Shown here piece after piece: positions 6,401-14,297 of a DNA stretch of 19,492 bases; position 1 is the stretch's first letter, and each line of letters starts with the position of its first letter. The position numbers were made by a program, and so were the translations under genes. The notes below the pieces were generated by a model. It did no database searches and had not been told where the DNA came from. It saw nothing but the letters and a program-made list of their open reading frames with translations. The DNA lies in the NCBI GenBank assembly GCA_964539665.1, contig CAZIKB010000119.1:1-19492 (forward strand), given 5' to 3'. The DNA is from CAZIKB01 sp964539665 (lineage in GTDB: Bacteria; Zhuqueibacterota; Zhuqueibacteria; Oceanimicrobiales; Oceanimicrobiaceae).

Positions 6401-7327
6401 ATGTATGATACTGTTAAATTATGGCTTGCTACAAATGAGACTGATAAAATTCCAGACTTACTCAAAGAGCCTAAGAAAGAAATCATGCATACAGGTGAAT
6501 ATCGCCATTATGGTAACTTAGAAAATTTGAGAATCGGAGTCTATCAAGACAGTTTGAAAGCTGAAGGTAGTTTAAATAAATTTATACATGGTAACAACCT
6601 TGTGCGCTTAACCAGAAAAGACACTGAACAGGCGATTGAAAAATTGAGTGATTCACTCCGGTTGCCTTTTCATCAAGCAAAAGTCTATCGCTTCGACCTT
6701 GCAGATAATTTTATTTTGAAAAGACCAGTGAGTGAATATTTGAGCCTGTTAGGTGAGACAAGATATTTTATACGTTCAACCTACAAAAAGCAGGGGCTTA
6801 ATTATTCTAATTGCAGGCGGTCAATGATATTTTATGATAAAATTAAGGAATTAAAAAATAAAAGGCAGGCTGAAAATATTACTGAGGACTTTCAAGGTAG
6901 AAATGTTTTAAGGTATGAATTGAGATATACAAAGCGCCTTAAAAGTCAATTCCAAAATGAAATAAAAGCATATCATTTATTTGATGAAAATTTTTATATT
7001 AGAGTCATTAATCAGTGGGCAAAAGAATATTTCAGGATTAATAAACAAAAAAAGTTAAAAATGGATACAATAAAAATGCAAGGCGTCAAGGATTTGAATG
7101 ACCAAATGTTTTTGTATGCACTTGAATCTATGGGTGGCGAACAGGTCTTGTTTGAAATATTTGAAAGTGAAAGAGCGAGCGGTAACCTTGACAGGTTCAA
7201 GCATAAACGATTTAAAGACAGGATTAAAAGGATTGTCAACAATCCAAAATATTTTGAGCCGAACGATAGTATTTTAGAGCTTGACCAAAAAATATCAGAC
7301 AGCCAGCTAAATATTATCGCTAATTAG
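6401..7327 (+). CDS. Rolling-circle replication protein, filamentous-phage gene II/X type
   Basis: A 308-residue protein resembling the Phage_CRI / Phage_X replication-initiator families (gene II and X proteins of filamentous phages). Recognisable segments in order: GSLNKFIHGNN (56-66), KVYRFDLADNF (94-104), SMIFYDKIKE (141-150) and VLRYELRY (169-176). The remaining C-terminal part is basic and helical. In this family the protein nicks one strand at the origin to start rolling-circle replication. The ATG at 6401 is the first in frame and leaves the conserved N-terminal region complete; the ribosome site is weak. Length is in the usual range. No single-strand-binding, coat or Zot gene follows, so the element is not a complete inovirus in this window. 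Family match is from recalled motifs. Confidence 0.8.
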   Translation: MYDTVKLWLATNETDKIPDLLKEPKKEIMHTGEYRHYGNLENLRIGVYQDSLKAEGSLNKFIHGNNLVRLTRKDTEQAIEKLSDSLRLPFHQAKVYRFDLADNFILKRPVSEYLSLLGETRYFIRSTYKKQGLNYSNCRRSMIFYDKIKELKNKRQAENITEDFQGRNVLRYELRYTKRLKSQFQNEIKAYHLFDENFYIRVINQWAKEYFRINKQKKLKMDTIKMQGVKDLNDQMFLYALESMGGEQVLFEIFESERASGNLDRFKHKRFKDRIKRIVNNPKYFEPNDSILELDQKISDSQLNIIAN

Positions 7328-7388
7328 TTTGTATTTCAATTGTAAACGACTTTTTACAGAGGTGAGTATAGTTATTAAGCTATCTTAA

Positions 7389-7508
7389 AAAAAATGGCAT
7401 TTCTTGCTTGTTGTTCTACTTCTTTTAGTGCTCAATATATTTGTCTGGCAAAACGCCTGCAGTGACAAACTTAAAGTGAAGGATGTGCACTTAGTGAATC
7501 AGAATTGA
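7389..7508 (+). pseudogene. Short membrane-anchor fragment without start codon
   Basis: One frame reads KKWHFLLVVLLLLVLNIFVW then QNACSDKLKVKDVHLVNQ and a stop. A stop lies just before the two Lys codons and there is no start, but a one-base loss in the A-run before TGG would explain a missing ATG-AAA-AAA. The pattern of a single N-terminal membrane helix then a KLKV strand resembles the start of ComEC-like metallo-hydrolases (usually followed by DVGQGDA), here cut off. The homology is a guess; the broken membrane-helix ORF is what the sequence shows. Confidence 0.3.
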
Positions 7509-8351
7509 TAAAAAGTATAAATTTTAAATTAGTCTACTTGACAGAATTTAAAGCGACTTAATTTTATTGTAAGATAGTTCAAAAAATGAACACATGTAAC
7601 TGAAAATAAAAAATCAAATATCTGGAATTAATGACAAATATAAATCTTTCCAAACACATAATTTCTGGAGTTTTTGGAGGCATAAAAAAAGGACAGTTTA
7701 TTACTTAAGGGAATTTAATTCTAATGGGAAAAAGTAAATAACATTGAAAGAAGCATGATAAGGCAAAGTAATTAAAATTTCAAAATATTAAGACAATGAT
7801 TATATTTCAATTCATTTCACTATCTAAGGGAATTTGCTGTCTAAAACATTGGACGAATAAACGAAGTTCATTATATCAAAACGGTTAGTATTTAATAAAG
7901 GCATCCCCAAAAAATAAAGAGTATTTTCCAAAATTAATCATTATATGCAAAAATAACTAACTTACATAAAAACAGCAAATCAAAGTTGACAATGGAAGAT
8001 TGACACCATGCAATAAGATAACAGGTAAAATTAGACATTTTATCAATGGATAACAGAATAACCCGAACTTGTTGAAGCCCTAAAAAGAGGTAATTAACAA
8101 TTGAATAAAAATGCCGTTAAAAAATGCAATCTTTGCAATCCTAATAAAGGATTCTGATTTATTTTGTTACTTATTTGTTACTCACTACTTTTATAGGTCA
8201 ATATATTTAATAGTTTAAGGTAGCTTAGTAGGATTAAACAATGAACCCTTTCAACCTCCTTTAACACTTTCACCTCGGGATCAGCACAGCACAGAACAAA
8301 GGGTGTTTTATTAACCGGATGCTGAACCTCACAAAGACGCTCAGCGCTGTG
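7509..8351. other. AT-rich stretch with no supported gene
   Basis: No credible ORF, RNA gene or terminator is seen on either strand in this ~840-bp region. It is clearly AT-rich until about 8250, then composition shifts toward that of the minus-strand genes. The right end of the mobile element most likely lies near 8200-8340. No matching attachment repeat can be named because the left end is outside the window. Confidence 0.6.
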
Positions 8352-9875
8352 TCAATTAAATTGAACTTTCGGCTTGTAATAATGTGATTCCATTAGACGC
8401 CGGTATTTTTCCATTTCTATTTTATTAAGCTCTAATGGTGGTTTTTGATCAGGAGGCAAAAGTGTTTTGTATTGTCCACCGATTTCCTTCTTGTGGAGTT
8501 CCTTCGCTTTGACCAGCAGTTCGGGTTGTGTCAGCAGGTCAATCACCGAGCCTGCCATTACTTTAGCGCCTGCAACTTCGTCTTTATGAGCAATTGAAGT
8601 GGCCGGGGCGATTCCTGCTGTCCAGTGATGGAATGCCGCACCGGAAATATTGGATGGGAATGATATGCGGCCGTGCGGTACAGTCCAGGTTATATCCCCC
8701 GAATCATTGGATGAGGTCCCTTGAGTCGCCTTTTTAAGAGGAACTATCTCCGTACGTAAACCAGTTTCACTGACTCCGGCAACTTTTTGAATGCGTCTGG
8801 CCAACTCCTGGTCCGCATCTAACCACTCAGGCATACCAATCAGCTCAATGTTAGTCTGGATAGTTTCGGCGACAATCTGGTTGTCCCTGGTTGGCAAAAC
8901 CGTTGCCATAACATTTTCCTCAAAAGTACAGCCCGTCATCAAGGCCGCCCCTTCAGCTATCTTTCTTGCCCTTTGCCAGATAATCGTTGCCTTTTCAGAA
9001 GTGGACTCTCTGAAATACCACCATATCCTGGCATACTCGGGAACGACATTGGGTTGTTTGCCGCCATCTACGATTACGGAATGGCTTCTGTGAGTGGGAG
9101 GGAGATGTTCACGAAGCACATCAAAGCCAATATCCATGAGCTTAGCCGCATCGAGCGCGCTGAAACCTTGCCACGGACGCGAGGCTGCATGGGCTGTTTT
9201 TCCAAAAAATGAGTATTCGACTGAAATCAAAGCATATTGCCGTATCCCGTAACTGGTAGACAACCTGTCACTGACATGGCAATGGAAAGCCGCATCAACA
9301 TTTTCAAAATACCCATCACAGACAAAGTACGGTCTGGCCAAAACCTGTTCCTCAGCCGGCACACCAAACACCTTCAGGGTTCCTTGTAGATTGTGTTTAT
9401 CCATGGCTTCTTTGATTGCAAAAGCAGCGCCGAGCATTACAGCGGCGCCGGTATTGTGGCCTTCGGCGTGACCAGGAGCTCCTTCCACAACTGGCTGGCG
9501 TTCAGTAATCCCCGCGGTTTGTGAGCCAGCTGGAAGGGCGTCATATTCTGCGTGTAAAGCAATTACTGGCCTGCCGGATCCGTAGGTTGCCAGAACGGCA
9601 GTCGGGAATCCTGAAATCCCTGATTCAACCTTAAATCCCATATCCTTTAAAACCTGTACACAGAAACTGCTGGTTTCAATCTCCTGCATCCCCAGTTCGG
9701 CAAAGCTGAAGATAGCATCCCCAACTTTAGCGATTTCATCTTTATTGCGATCAATGCACTGGAACGCAGTCTTCTTTGCAGGATAAATTTGCACTTTGTC
9801 AGATGCTTCAGTCGTTTGCATAATCATAAACCACACTAACAAAATCACCGTCAATATGTTTGTTTTTTTAATCAT
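8352..9875 (-). CDS. Exported M20-family amidohydrolase (AbgB-like)
   Basis: A 507-residue metallo-hydrolase related to peptidase family M20D (amidohydrolases near p-aminobenzoyl-glutamate hydrolase subunit B). Residues 1-24 are a signal peptide, so it should act outside the cytoplasm. Metal-site motifs follow: HAEYD (His108, Asp112), GHAEGH (His136, His140), AEEQ (Glu175, Glu176), FHCH (198-200) and AFHHW near 416. Residues ~215-325 are the lid/dimerisation domain (SVEYSFFGKTAHAASRPWQG). The usual Cys of GxGCGH is replaced in GHAEGHN, which I recall as normal for this subgroup. It probably hydrolyses an amide bond of an N-acyl amino acid or related compound; substrate unknown. It lies 86 bp after the dehydrogenase gene, likely the same transcript. 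Confidence 0.88.
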   Translation of the reverse strand: MIKKTNILTVILLVWFMIMQTTEASDKVQIYPAKKTAFQCIDRNKDEIAKVGDAIFSFAELGMQEIETSSFCVQVLKDMGFKVESGISGFPTAVLATYGSGRPVIALHAEYDALPAGSQTAGITERQPVVEGAPGHAEGHNTGAAVMLGAAFAIKEAMDKHNLQGTLKVFGVPAEEQVLARPYFVCDGYFENVDAAFHCHVSDRLSTSYGIRQYALISVEYSFFGKTAHAASRPWQGFSALDAAKLMDIGFDVLREHLPPTHRSHSVIVDGGKQPNVVPEYARIWWYFRESTSEKATIIWQRARKIAEGAALMTGCTFEENVMATVLPTRDNQIVAETIQTNIELIGMPEWLDADQELARRIQKVAGVSETGLRTEIVPLKKATQGTSSNDSGDITWTVPHGRISFPSNISGAAFHHWTAGIAPATSIAHKDEVAGAKVMAGSVIDLLTQPELLVKAKELHKKEIGGQYKTLLPPDQKPPLELNKIEMEKYRRLMESHYYKPKVQFN

Positions 9876-9961
9876 GTTTTTTGCCTTAATATTTGAAATT
9901 TATTTGTCATTGGACAATTGTGATTTGATGCATGCGTCTCAACGCACTGGGATTAATTAAG

Positions 9962-11032
9962 CTAAAACAGTTTCTCGGTATCGAGTATATTGAGTAAAGG
10001 TTTATTGTCCAGAAAACGGTGCAAATTATCACAGAAAATATCTATTATCCGGGAATTTTCCCGATCACTGGTGCTGCCCGAGTGCGGACTCACCAATACA
10101 TTTGGCATATCCCAAAAAGGACTGTCCGGAGGCAGGGGCTCTTCAGTAAAAACATCCAGGCCGGCGCCACCCAGGTGCCCGGATTGCAGCGCTTCGATCA
10201 AAGCTAATTCATCCACCAGCGCTCCCCGGCCAATGTTGATGAAGATTGCTCCCCTCGGCAGCAATGCCAGCTCTGCCGCCCCTATCATCTTTTCTGTATC
10301 AGGCGTGTGCGGTACAATTGGTACCAGATATTCAGCTTGGGGCAGCACCTCATGCAGTTCAGTGTGTGGATACAATTTGTCCAGATGCCTGGATGCCGGC
10401 TCGATATTTTCCGCCTGTAGATCGACGCCTATCACCCTCATGCCCATGGCCTTTCCAACTCGAGCCACCTCCCGGCCAACTCTGCCTACACCAATGATAA
10501 CCAGAGTACGGTCTCGCAGATCAGTGCCGGCGTAGCGTTCCCAATGTTTGCGTTTCTGCTCGCTTATTATGCGAAACAAGCCCTTGTTAAACATTAACAT
10601 CACCATTAAACAAAATTCGGCCAGAGGTTGAGCATGCACTCCACTGGCTGTGGTGAAAATGGTTTCCGGCATGCGTGTGTCATAAGCCATATTTTTCACA
10701 AACTGACCGATGCCAGCACTGGTAGCTTGAATCCAGCGTACCTGTGGAGCGAACTCGGGTAAATCATCGCGGTGGGTCTGGTCAAAATCGAACAGAATAT
10801 CGGCTTTGCGTAATAATTGCTGCCAGCGGGCTTCCTGAGCGGGCGTCCGTTCAAAAGGCTGGCCAGTATGATCGGCGGCATAGCGGGGCGCGCGCAGCAG
10901 CTCAGGTTCATAAATGACGTTCAGCCGATCATCTACCTGGCGGATACGATCAACATGTTCTGGCTCCAGGTAACTGGCAATGACAACATTGTAATTTGAT
11001 TTACCAGGTTTGAGGTCGCTGATATTTGTCAT
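9962..11032 (-). CDS. D-2-hydroxyacid dehydrogenase, NAD(P)-dependent
   Basis: A 356-residue cytoplasmic oxidoreductase of the D-isomer-specific 2-hydroxyacid dehydrogenase family, which interconverts 2-keto and D-2-hydroxy acids. The nucleotide-binding fold starts at VIIGVGRVGREVA (GxGxxG at 181-186) with Asp204 at the end of the next strand, pointing to NAD. The catalytic residues are in place: Arg269 in NIGRGALVDE, Glu298 in DVFTEEPLP, His317 in VSPHSGSTS. The start ATG (11030-11032) has an AAGGA ribosome site. The gene ends in TAG. The amidohydrolase follows on the same strand, suggesting a joint catabolic job such as handling an acyl-amino-acid-derived keto acid; that link is inference. 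Confidence 0.92.
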   Translation of the reverse strand: MTNISDLKPGKSNYNVVIASYLEPEHVDRIRQVDDRLNVIYEPELLRAPRYAADHTGQPFERTPAQEARWQQLLRKADILFDFDQTHRDDLPEFAPQVRWIQATSAGIGQFVKNMAYDTRMPETIFTTASGVHAQPLAEFCLMVMLMFNKGLFRIISEQKRKHWERYAGTDLRDRTLVIIGVGRVGREVARVGKAMGMRVIGVDLQAENIEPASRHLDKLYPHTELHEVLPQAEYLVPIVPHTPDTEKMIGAAELALLPRGAIFINIGRGALVDELALIEALQSGHLGGAGLDVFTEEPLPPDSPFWDMPNVLVSPHSGSTSDRENSRIIDIFCDNLHRFLDNKPLLNILDTEKLF

Positions 11033-11449
11033 AATAGATTCCTTTTATTTTGGCTTGAGATTCCAACACAGAAGTAAACCTGCCAAATGGTTTACTGGGC
11101 TAAGGGCATTTAAAGCTGACTTTTTCTTTTGAATGACAATAATTTAACATCCAGATTTCAATTAAGCAAATGATTTATTTGTTTAATTGTAACTATTCAA
11201 GTATAGAATAAGAAATTCGACAGGAGGAACAAGATAAACGAGATGAAAATTATATCCTTTCAAATAGACTGCGACAAAATGTAATTCTTGCGTCGTTGCA
11301 GTAATAGTTACCATTCATCGGATGACTCCAGGTCATCCGATGAATGGCAGTGTTTTGCAGAAGCTGCAGACCTTCATACAGCTACTACTGGATACAGCTT
11401 CCTTGTCTGCATTACTCAGCTATTCAGATAAAAAGCGGGCGCTATGCCA
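11033..11449. other. Intergenic region between dehydrogenase and protease genes
   Basis: No supported gene in 417 bp. It holds the long perfect hairpin at 11311-11347 and must contain the minus-strand promoter of the dehydrogenase operon, which I cannot place. A 13-codon plus-strand ORF near 11243 has its GGAGG too far away to count. Confidence 0.6.
11311..11347. repeat. Perfect 16-bp hairpin with 5-nt loop
   Basis: CCATTCATCGGATGAC (11311-11326) and GTCATCCGATGAATGG (11332-11347) are exact inverted copies around TCCAG. It lies 102 bp past the protease stop codon on the minus strand. Neither strand shows a T-run after it, so it is not a standard terminator. It could protect the protease mRNA end, be a REP-like repeat, or be a binding site. 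Confidence 0.85.
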
Positions 11450-14005
11450 TTACCGCAGCAGGGTCATCTTTTTTTCTGTTTGAATTGGTACGCTGTCTAA
11501 CGTATTTGGAACGACTTTAATTCTGTAAATATAAATGCCTGAAGCCACATCACGACCGAATTTGTCTTTTCCATCCCACAAGATATTGTAAAAGCCCGGG
11601 CTTTGCGTTTCTTCAATTAGTGTACGCACTTCCTGGCCCTTCAGGTTGAAAATAGACAGGTTGACCTGACTATTCTCCGGCAGCTCGTACCTGATTTCTG
11701 TAGTAGGATTGAAAGGATTCGGGTAATTGGGATGCAGCGTGAACTGTTTCGGAAGCGCTCCCTCTGCTGCAGGACCGGTTTTTTGCTTGAATAATTCTAC
11801 CTCGCCGCTGGTGGTGACCTCATTCGAGGCGTTGGATTCACCGTTCGAATTTACAGCTTTGACGTGATAATGGATAGTGTCGCCATAAGGGTCCGGGTTT
11901 TTAATGAGCACCGCCATATCGGTAAAAGTTGTGTTGGTTGTGGAATACTTAAGTTCCCAATCACAAAAGCCTTGGATCCAGTTAGTAACACAGCGGTAAA
12001 TGTTGTAGGAAGTCGCACCGGCGCTGGCATTCCAGCTTAAAATGGGATTCTGGTCAACACTTCCTGGATTGGTAATCACCAGGTTTTGTGGAGGAGGAGG
12101 AGGCAAAGGCGGGGTACCGGGGATACCCAACGTGGTATACGCATAGACCACATTAGACGGCGTTGTGGGATGCCAACCGAGGAACTGTCCCGTATTGATC
12201 GACCAGACTTCAAATACATATGTTTTCAATCGGGCTATAGTTATTAGTTTCGAAATCACTCTGGTAAAACCGACCTGGTAATTCGGGTTTGCCGCTGAGA
12301 ATCCCGTGGTTTCATTAACGCCTCTTCCCCACATATGATACTCGACAAAATCAGGAACATCCACCCACGACGTCACCTCATGCCGTTTGACAATATAAAC
12401 CCCAAAATCAAGAGGACCGTTGCCCGGATCCGTAAAGGTGGCGACGTAGTTCCCGGTACTGCTGGTAATGGCCCCGCCCGTAGAGGTGTGATGCTGCAAA
12501 GCCCACGGCGCGTGCAGCATCTTCATGGCGTCGCCGGCGTTGATACGGCCGTGGCCTGCTTGTGGATCCCAACCATTTTGCGCATACGAGTACCCGCCAA
12601 CCTTCTCAGCCGATGCCTCAATTATACCTTCTACATCTTCCGGATGCAGGTCGAGATCGGGGCGGGCAAAGTCGATGGCTTTAATCAAGCCCGCAAGCCC
12701 GGAAACATGCGCAGTTGCCGCCGAGGTTTGTGAAAAAGTTCCATATCTAGCCGCACCGGTCTTGGTCGTGTGCACCAACTCCGGATCACCAGGCGCAATG
12801 ACGTCGATGCCCCAGCCCCAATTCGAATCACCTTTGCGTTCGTCGAGATCATTGCTGGCGCCAACTGCAATAATCCATGAGCCGTCATAATCAGCCGGAT
12901 ATTGTATGGTGTTTAAACCGCGGTTTCCCTTAGATGCTGCAACAACCACATTATTTGCAGAAGCAAAGCGTATAGCATCCCGGACAGCTTCGTTATAGGG
13001 GGCGCCACCAAAACTGAGATTAACGACGTGGCAGCCAAATCCACTGGGCTGAGATAACGATGCCTCTACGAGGGCATCGATGACTTTGTCATTAGGATAG
13101 GTGTCCGTACCGACCCTGAGAGCGATCAACTCGCCGCCAATACTGCTGCCGCCGTCGCCGCCGTTCAAGCCGGCAACCCCTTTGCTGTTGTTGCGCAGCG
13201 CCCCGATAATACCTGCAACAGAAGTGCCATGCCCCCCGCTACCTTGACCAACATCAATAGGATCCGGGTCATCATCCTCGTAATTCCAGCCGTCCCGTAC
13301 TTTGTCGCCATTGCTGCCCCATTGACCGCCCCCCAGGTCTTCATTGTTGTAGTCGATCCCGCTGTCGATGACGCCGAGCCGTACAGAGGAACTGCCGGTG
13401 GTATAATCCCAGGCGGTCTCGGCGTCGATGTCTCTATCGTTGACCGGGTTTTCAAAGCCCAGTTGCTTACCTTGCAGGTACAGCGGATCATTTGGCGGAT
13501 AGCTGGCCGGTTGAAAGATATAGTTGGGCTCTGCATAGTTAACGCCTTCAAGAGCGGAGAGCTTTTCAGAGAGTTTTTGAATATCAGCACTCAGCGGTAC
13601 TTTCAAAACCATCAGGTTGTAGAGATCCGGGATCGCAACCTGCTTACCTGAACGCGCAATCGAAACCTTCTGGCTGGGCTTGAGCCGGGTGACAACTTTG
13701 CGCAATTGTCCGCTCCCCACTGCTTGCAGAGCGTTACGCAAGCTGTCATCTTTTACGATCCTGCCGCTGAGATCGAAAGTTAAGGCATCTTTTTCCAACT
13801 CGATTAGGTCCAGCGAACCTTTCTTAAACTTAATGAGGATTTCGCCCGCGACAAAATCCGCCTTCTGTATCCGGTTCGTGCGAATCGGATTGCCCTCCTC
13901 ATCCAGCCTGGCGTTTTCCTGGGTCCAGGCAGAGCGGGTCAAACAAAGAAGGCTTACCGACAGGATGATGGCCATTGTTAACAGTGAATACATATATTTT
14001 TTCAT
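11450..14005 (-). CDS. Secreted subtilisin-like serine peptidase (S8) with sorting domain
   Basis: An 851-residue protease starting at ATG 14003-14005 behind a strong GGAGGT site; a longer ORF to 14170 adds 55 unlikely residues. Signal peptide ~1-29. Residues ~48-165 are a fervidolysin-type propeptide (AGEILIKFKKGS, ALEGVNYAEPNY). The catalytic triad is visible: Asp214 (VIDSGIDY), His259 (GHGTSVAG), Ser428 (TSAATAHVSG in place of the common TSMAAPHVAG). After a Pro-rich linker comes a fibronectin-III-like region (NPILSWNASAGATSYNIYR). The last ~100 residues hold HPNYPNPFNPTTEIRYELP and end in IYIYRI, the FlgD-like/type IX secretion sorting domain common in Calditrichota and Ignavibacteriota. 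It should be exported by Sec and anchored or released at the surface as a general protease. Confidence 0.94.
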   Translation of the reverse strand: MKKYMYSLLTMAIILSVSLLCLTRSAWTQENARLDEEGNPIRTNRIQKADFVAGEILIKFKKGSLDLIELEKDALTFDLSGRIVKDDSLRNALQAVGSGQLRKVVTRLKPSQKVSIARSGKQVAIPDLYNLMVLKVPLSADIQKLSEKLSALEGVNYAEPNYIFQPASYPPNDPLYLQGKQLGFENPVNDRDIDAETAWDYTTGSSSVRLGVIDSGIDYNNEDLGGGQWGSNGDKVRDGWNYEDDDPDPIDVGQGSGGHGTSVAGIIGALRNNSKGVAGLNGGDGGSSIGGELIALRVGTDTYPNDKVIDALVEASLSQPSGFGCHVVNLSFGGAPYNEAVRDAIRFASANNVVVAASKGNRGLNTIQYPADYDGSWIIAVGASNDLDERKGDSNWGWGIDVIAPGDPELVHTTKTGAARYGTFSQTSAATAHVSGLAGLIKAIDFARPDLDLHPEDVEGIIEASAEKVGGYSYAQNGWDPQAGHGRINAGDAMKMLHAPWALQHHTSTGGAITSSTGNYVATFTDPGNGPLDFGVYIVKRHEVTSWVDVPDFVEYHMWGRGVNETTGFSAANPNYQVGFTRVISKLITIARLKTYVFEVWSINTGQFLGWHPTTPSNVVYAYTTLGIPGTPPLPPPPPQNLVITNPGSVDQNPILSWNASAGATSYNIYRCVTNWIQGFCDWELKYSTTNTTFTDMAVLIKNPDPYGDTIHYHVKAVNSNGESNASNEVTTSGEVELFKQKTGPAAEGALPKQFTLHPNYPNPFNPTTEIRYELPENSQVNLSIFNLKGQEVRTLIEETQSPGFYNILWDGKDKFGRDVASGIYIYRIKVVPNTLDSVPIQTEKKMTLLR

Positions 14006-14129
14006 GATATTACCTCCTGTTTTGATGAACTTAAAAATGAAAGAAAATAAATTATGACGAATCGAGACTTGCCTGATTATGTAAATCCGGTCGGATAGAC
14101 CACAGGCATGGAAGTATAGTTGATTTTTC

Positions 14130-14158
14130 TTGACATTGGCATGATTCTTGTTATTTTG
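14130..14158 (+). promoter_or_regulatory. Possible plus-strand promoter for a small RNA
   Basis: TTGACA at 14130-14135 is a perfect -35 box. The best downstream partner is the TATTTTG region at 14152-14158, a poor sigma70 -10 but close to the Bacteroidetes TAnnTTTG element. The only plus-strand feature downstream is the structured segment ending in a terminator at 14278. Confidence 0.35.
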
Positions 14159-14164
14159 CCATAC

Positions 14165-14278
14165 AGACAAAAAGGGGCGCCGGGCCGGACAGACAAAGGC
14201 CCGAACGCTAAAACCCTTTTTGTCGCTTATGGGCGTACCGGAGATGCCCTGCCAGGTGGCCGGTACGCCTTTTTTTAT
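14165..14278 (+). ncRNA. Candidate structured small RNA
   Basis: This ~114-nt stretch folds almost completely. Outer helix CAAAAAGGG (14168-14176) with CCCTTTTTG (14214-14222), nine exact pairs. Inside it GCG (14177-14179) pairs with CGC (14206-14208) and CGGGCC (14181-14186) with GGCCCG (14198-14203). The terminator hairpin at 14232 follows after 9 nt. A TTGACA box lies ~30 bp upstream. Both neighbouring genes are on the opposite strand, so the terminator has no protein gene to serve. No known RNA family is recognised. Alternative: the inner hairpin ends the minus-strand 14298 transcript, since on that strand it is followed by CCCCTTTTT. Confidence 0.45.
14232..14278 (+). terminator. Strong rho-independent terminator, plus strand
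   Basis: GGCGTACCGG (14232-14241) pairs exactly with CCGGTACGCC (14260-14269), followed by T7-A-T3. The T-run lies only on the plus side, so it ends a plus-strand transcript although both flanking genes run the other way. Confidence 0.85.
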
Positions 14279-14297
14279 TTCTTATCTTGTCTTTTAC

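Noticed and set aside
9440..9490. Loss of the Cys in the amidohydrolase metal motif (GHAEGHN instead of GxGCGHN)
   Set aside because: I recall GHAEGHN as the normal form in this amidohydrolase subgroup, so it is not evidence of inactivity.
9990..10535. Plus-strand ORFs opposite the dehydrogenase gene
   Set aside because: Shadow frames of a clearly conserved enzyme gene with all catalytic residues on the minus strand.
11243..11284. 13-codon plus-strand ORF after a GGAGG
   Set aside because: The ribosome site is about 15 bp from the ATG, too far, and the peptide has no distinguishing feature.
12335..13651. Several plus- and minus-strand ORFs inside the protease gene
   Set aside because: Alternative frames of GC-richer coding sequence; the S8 triad and domains fix the real frame.
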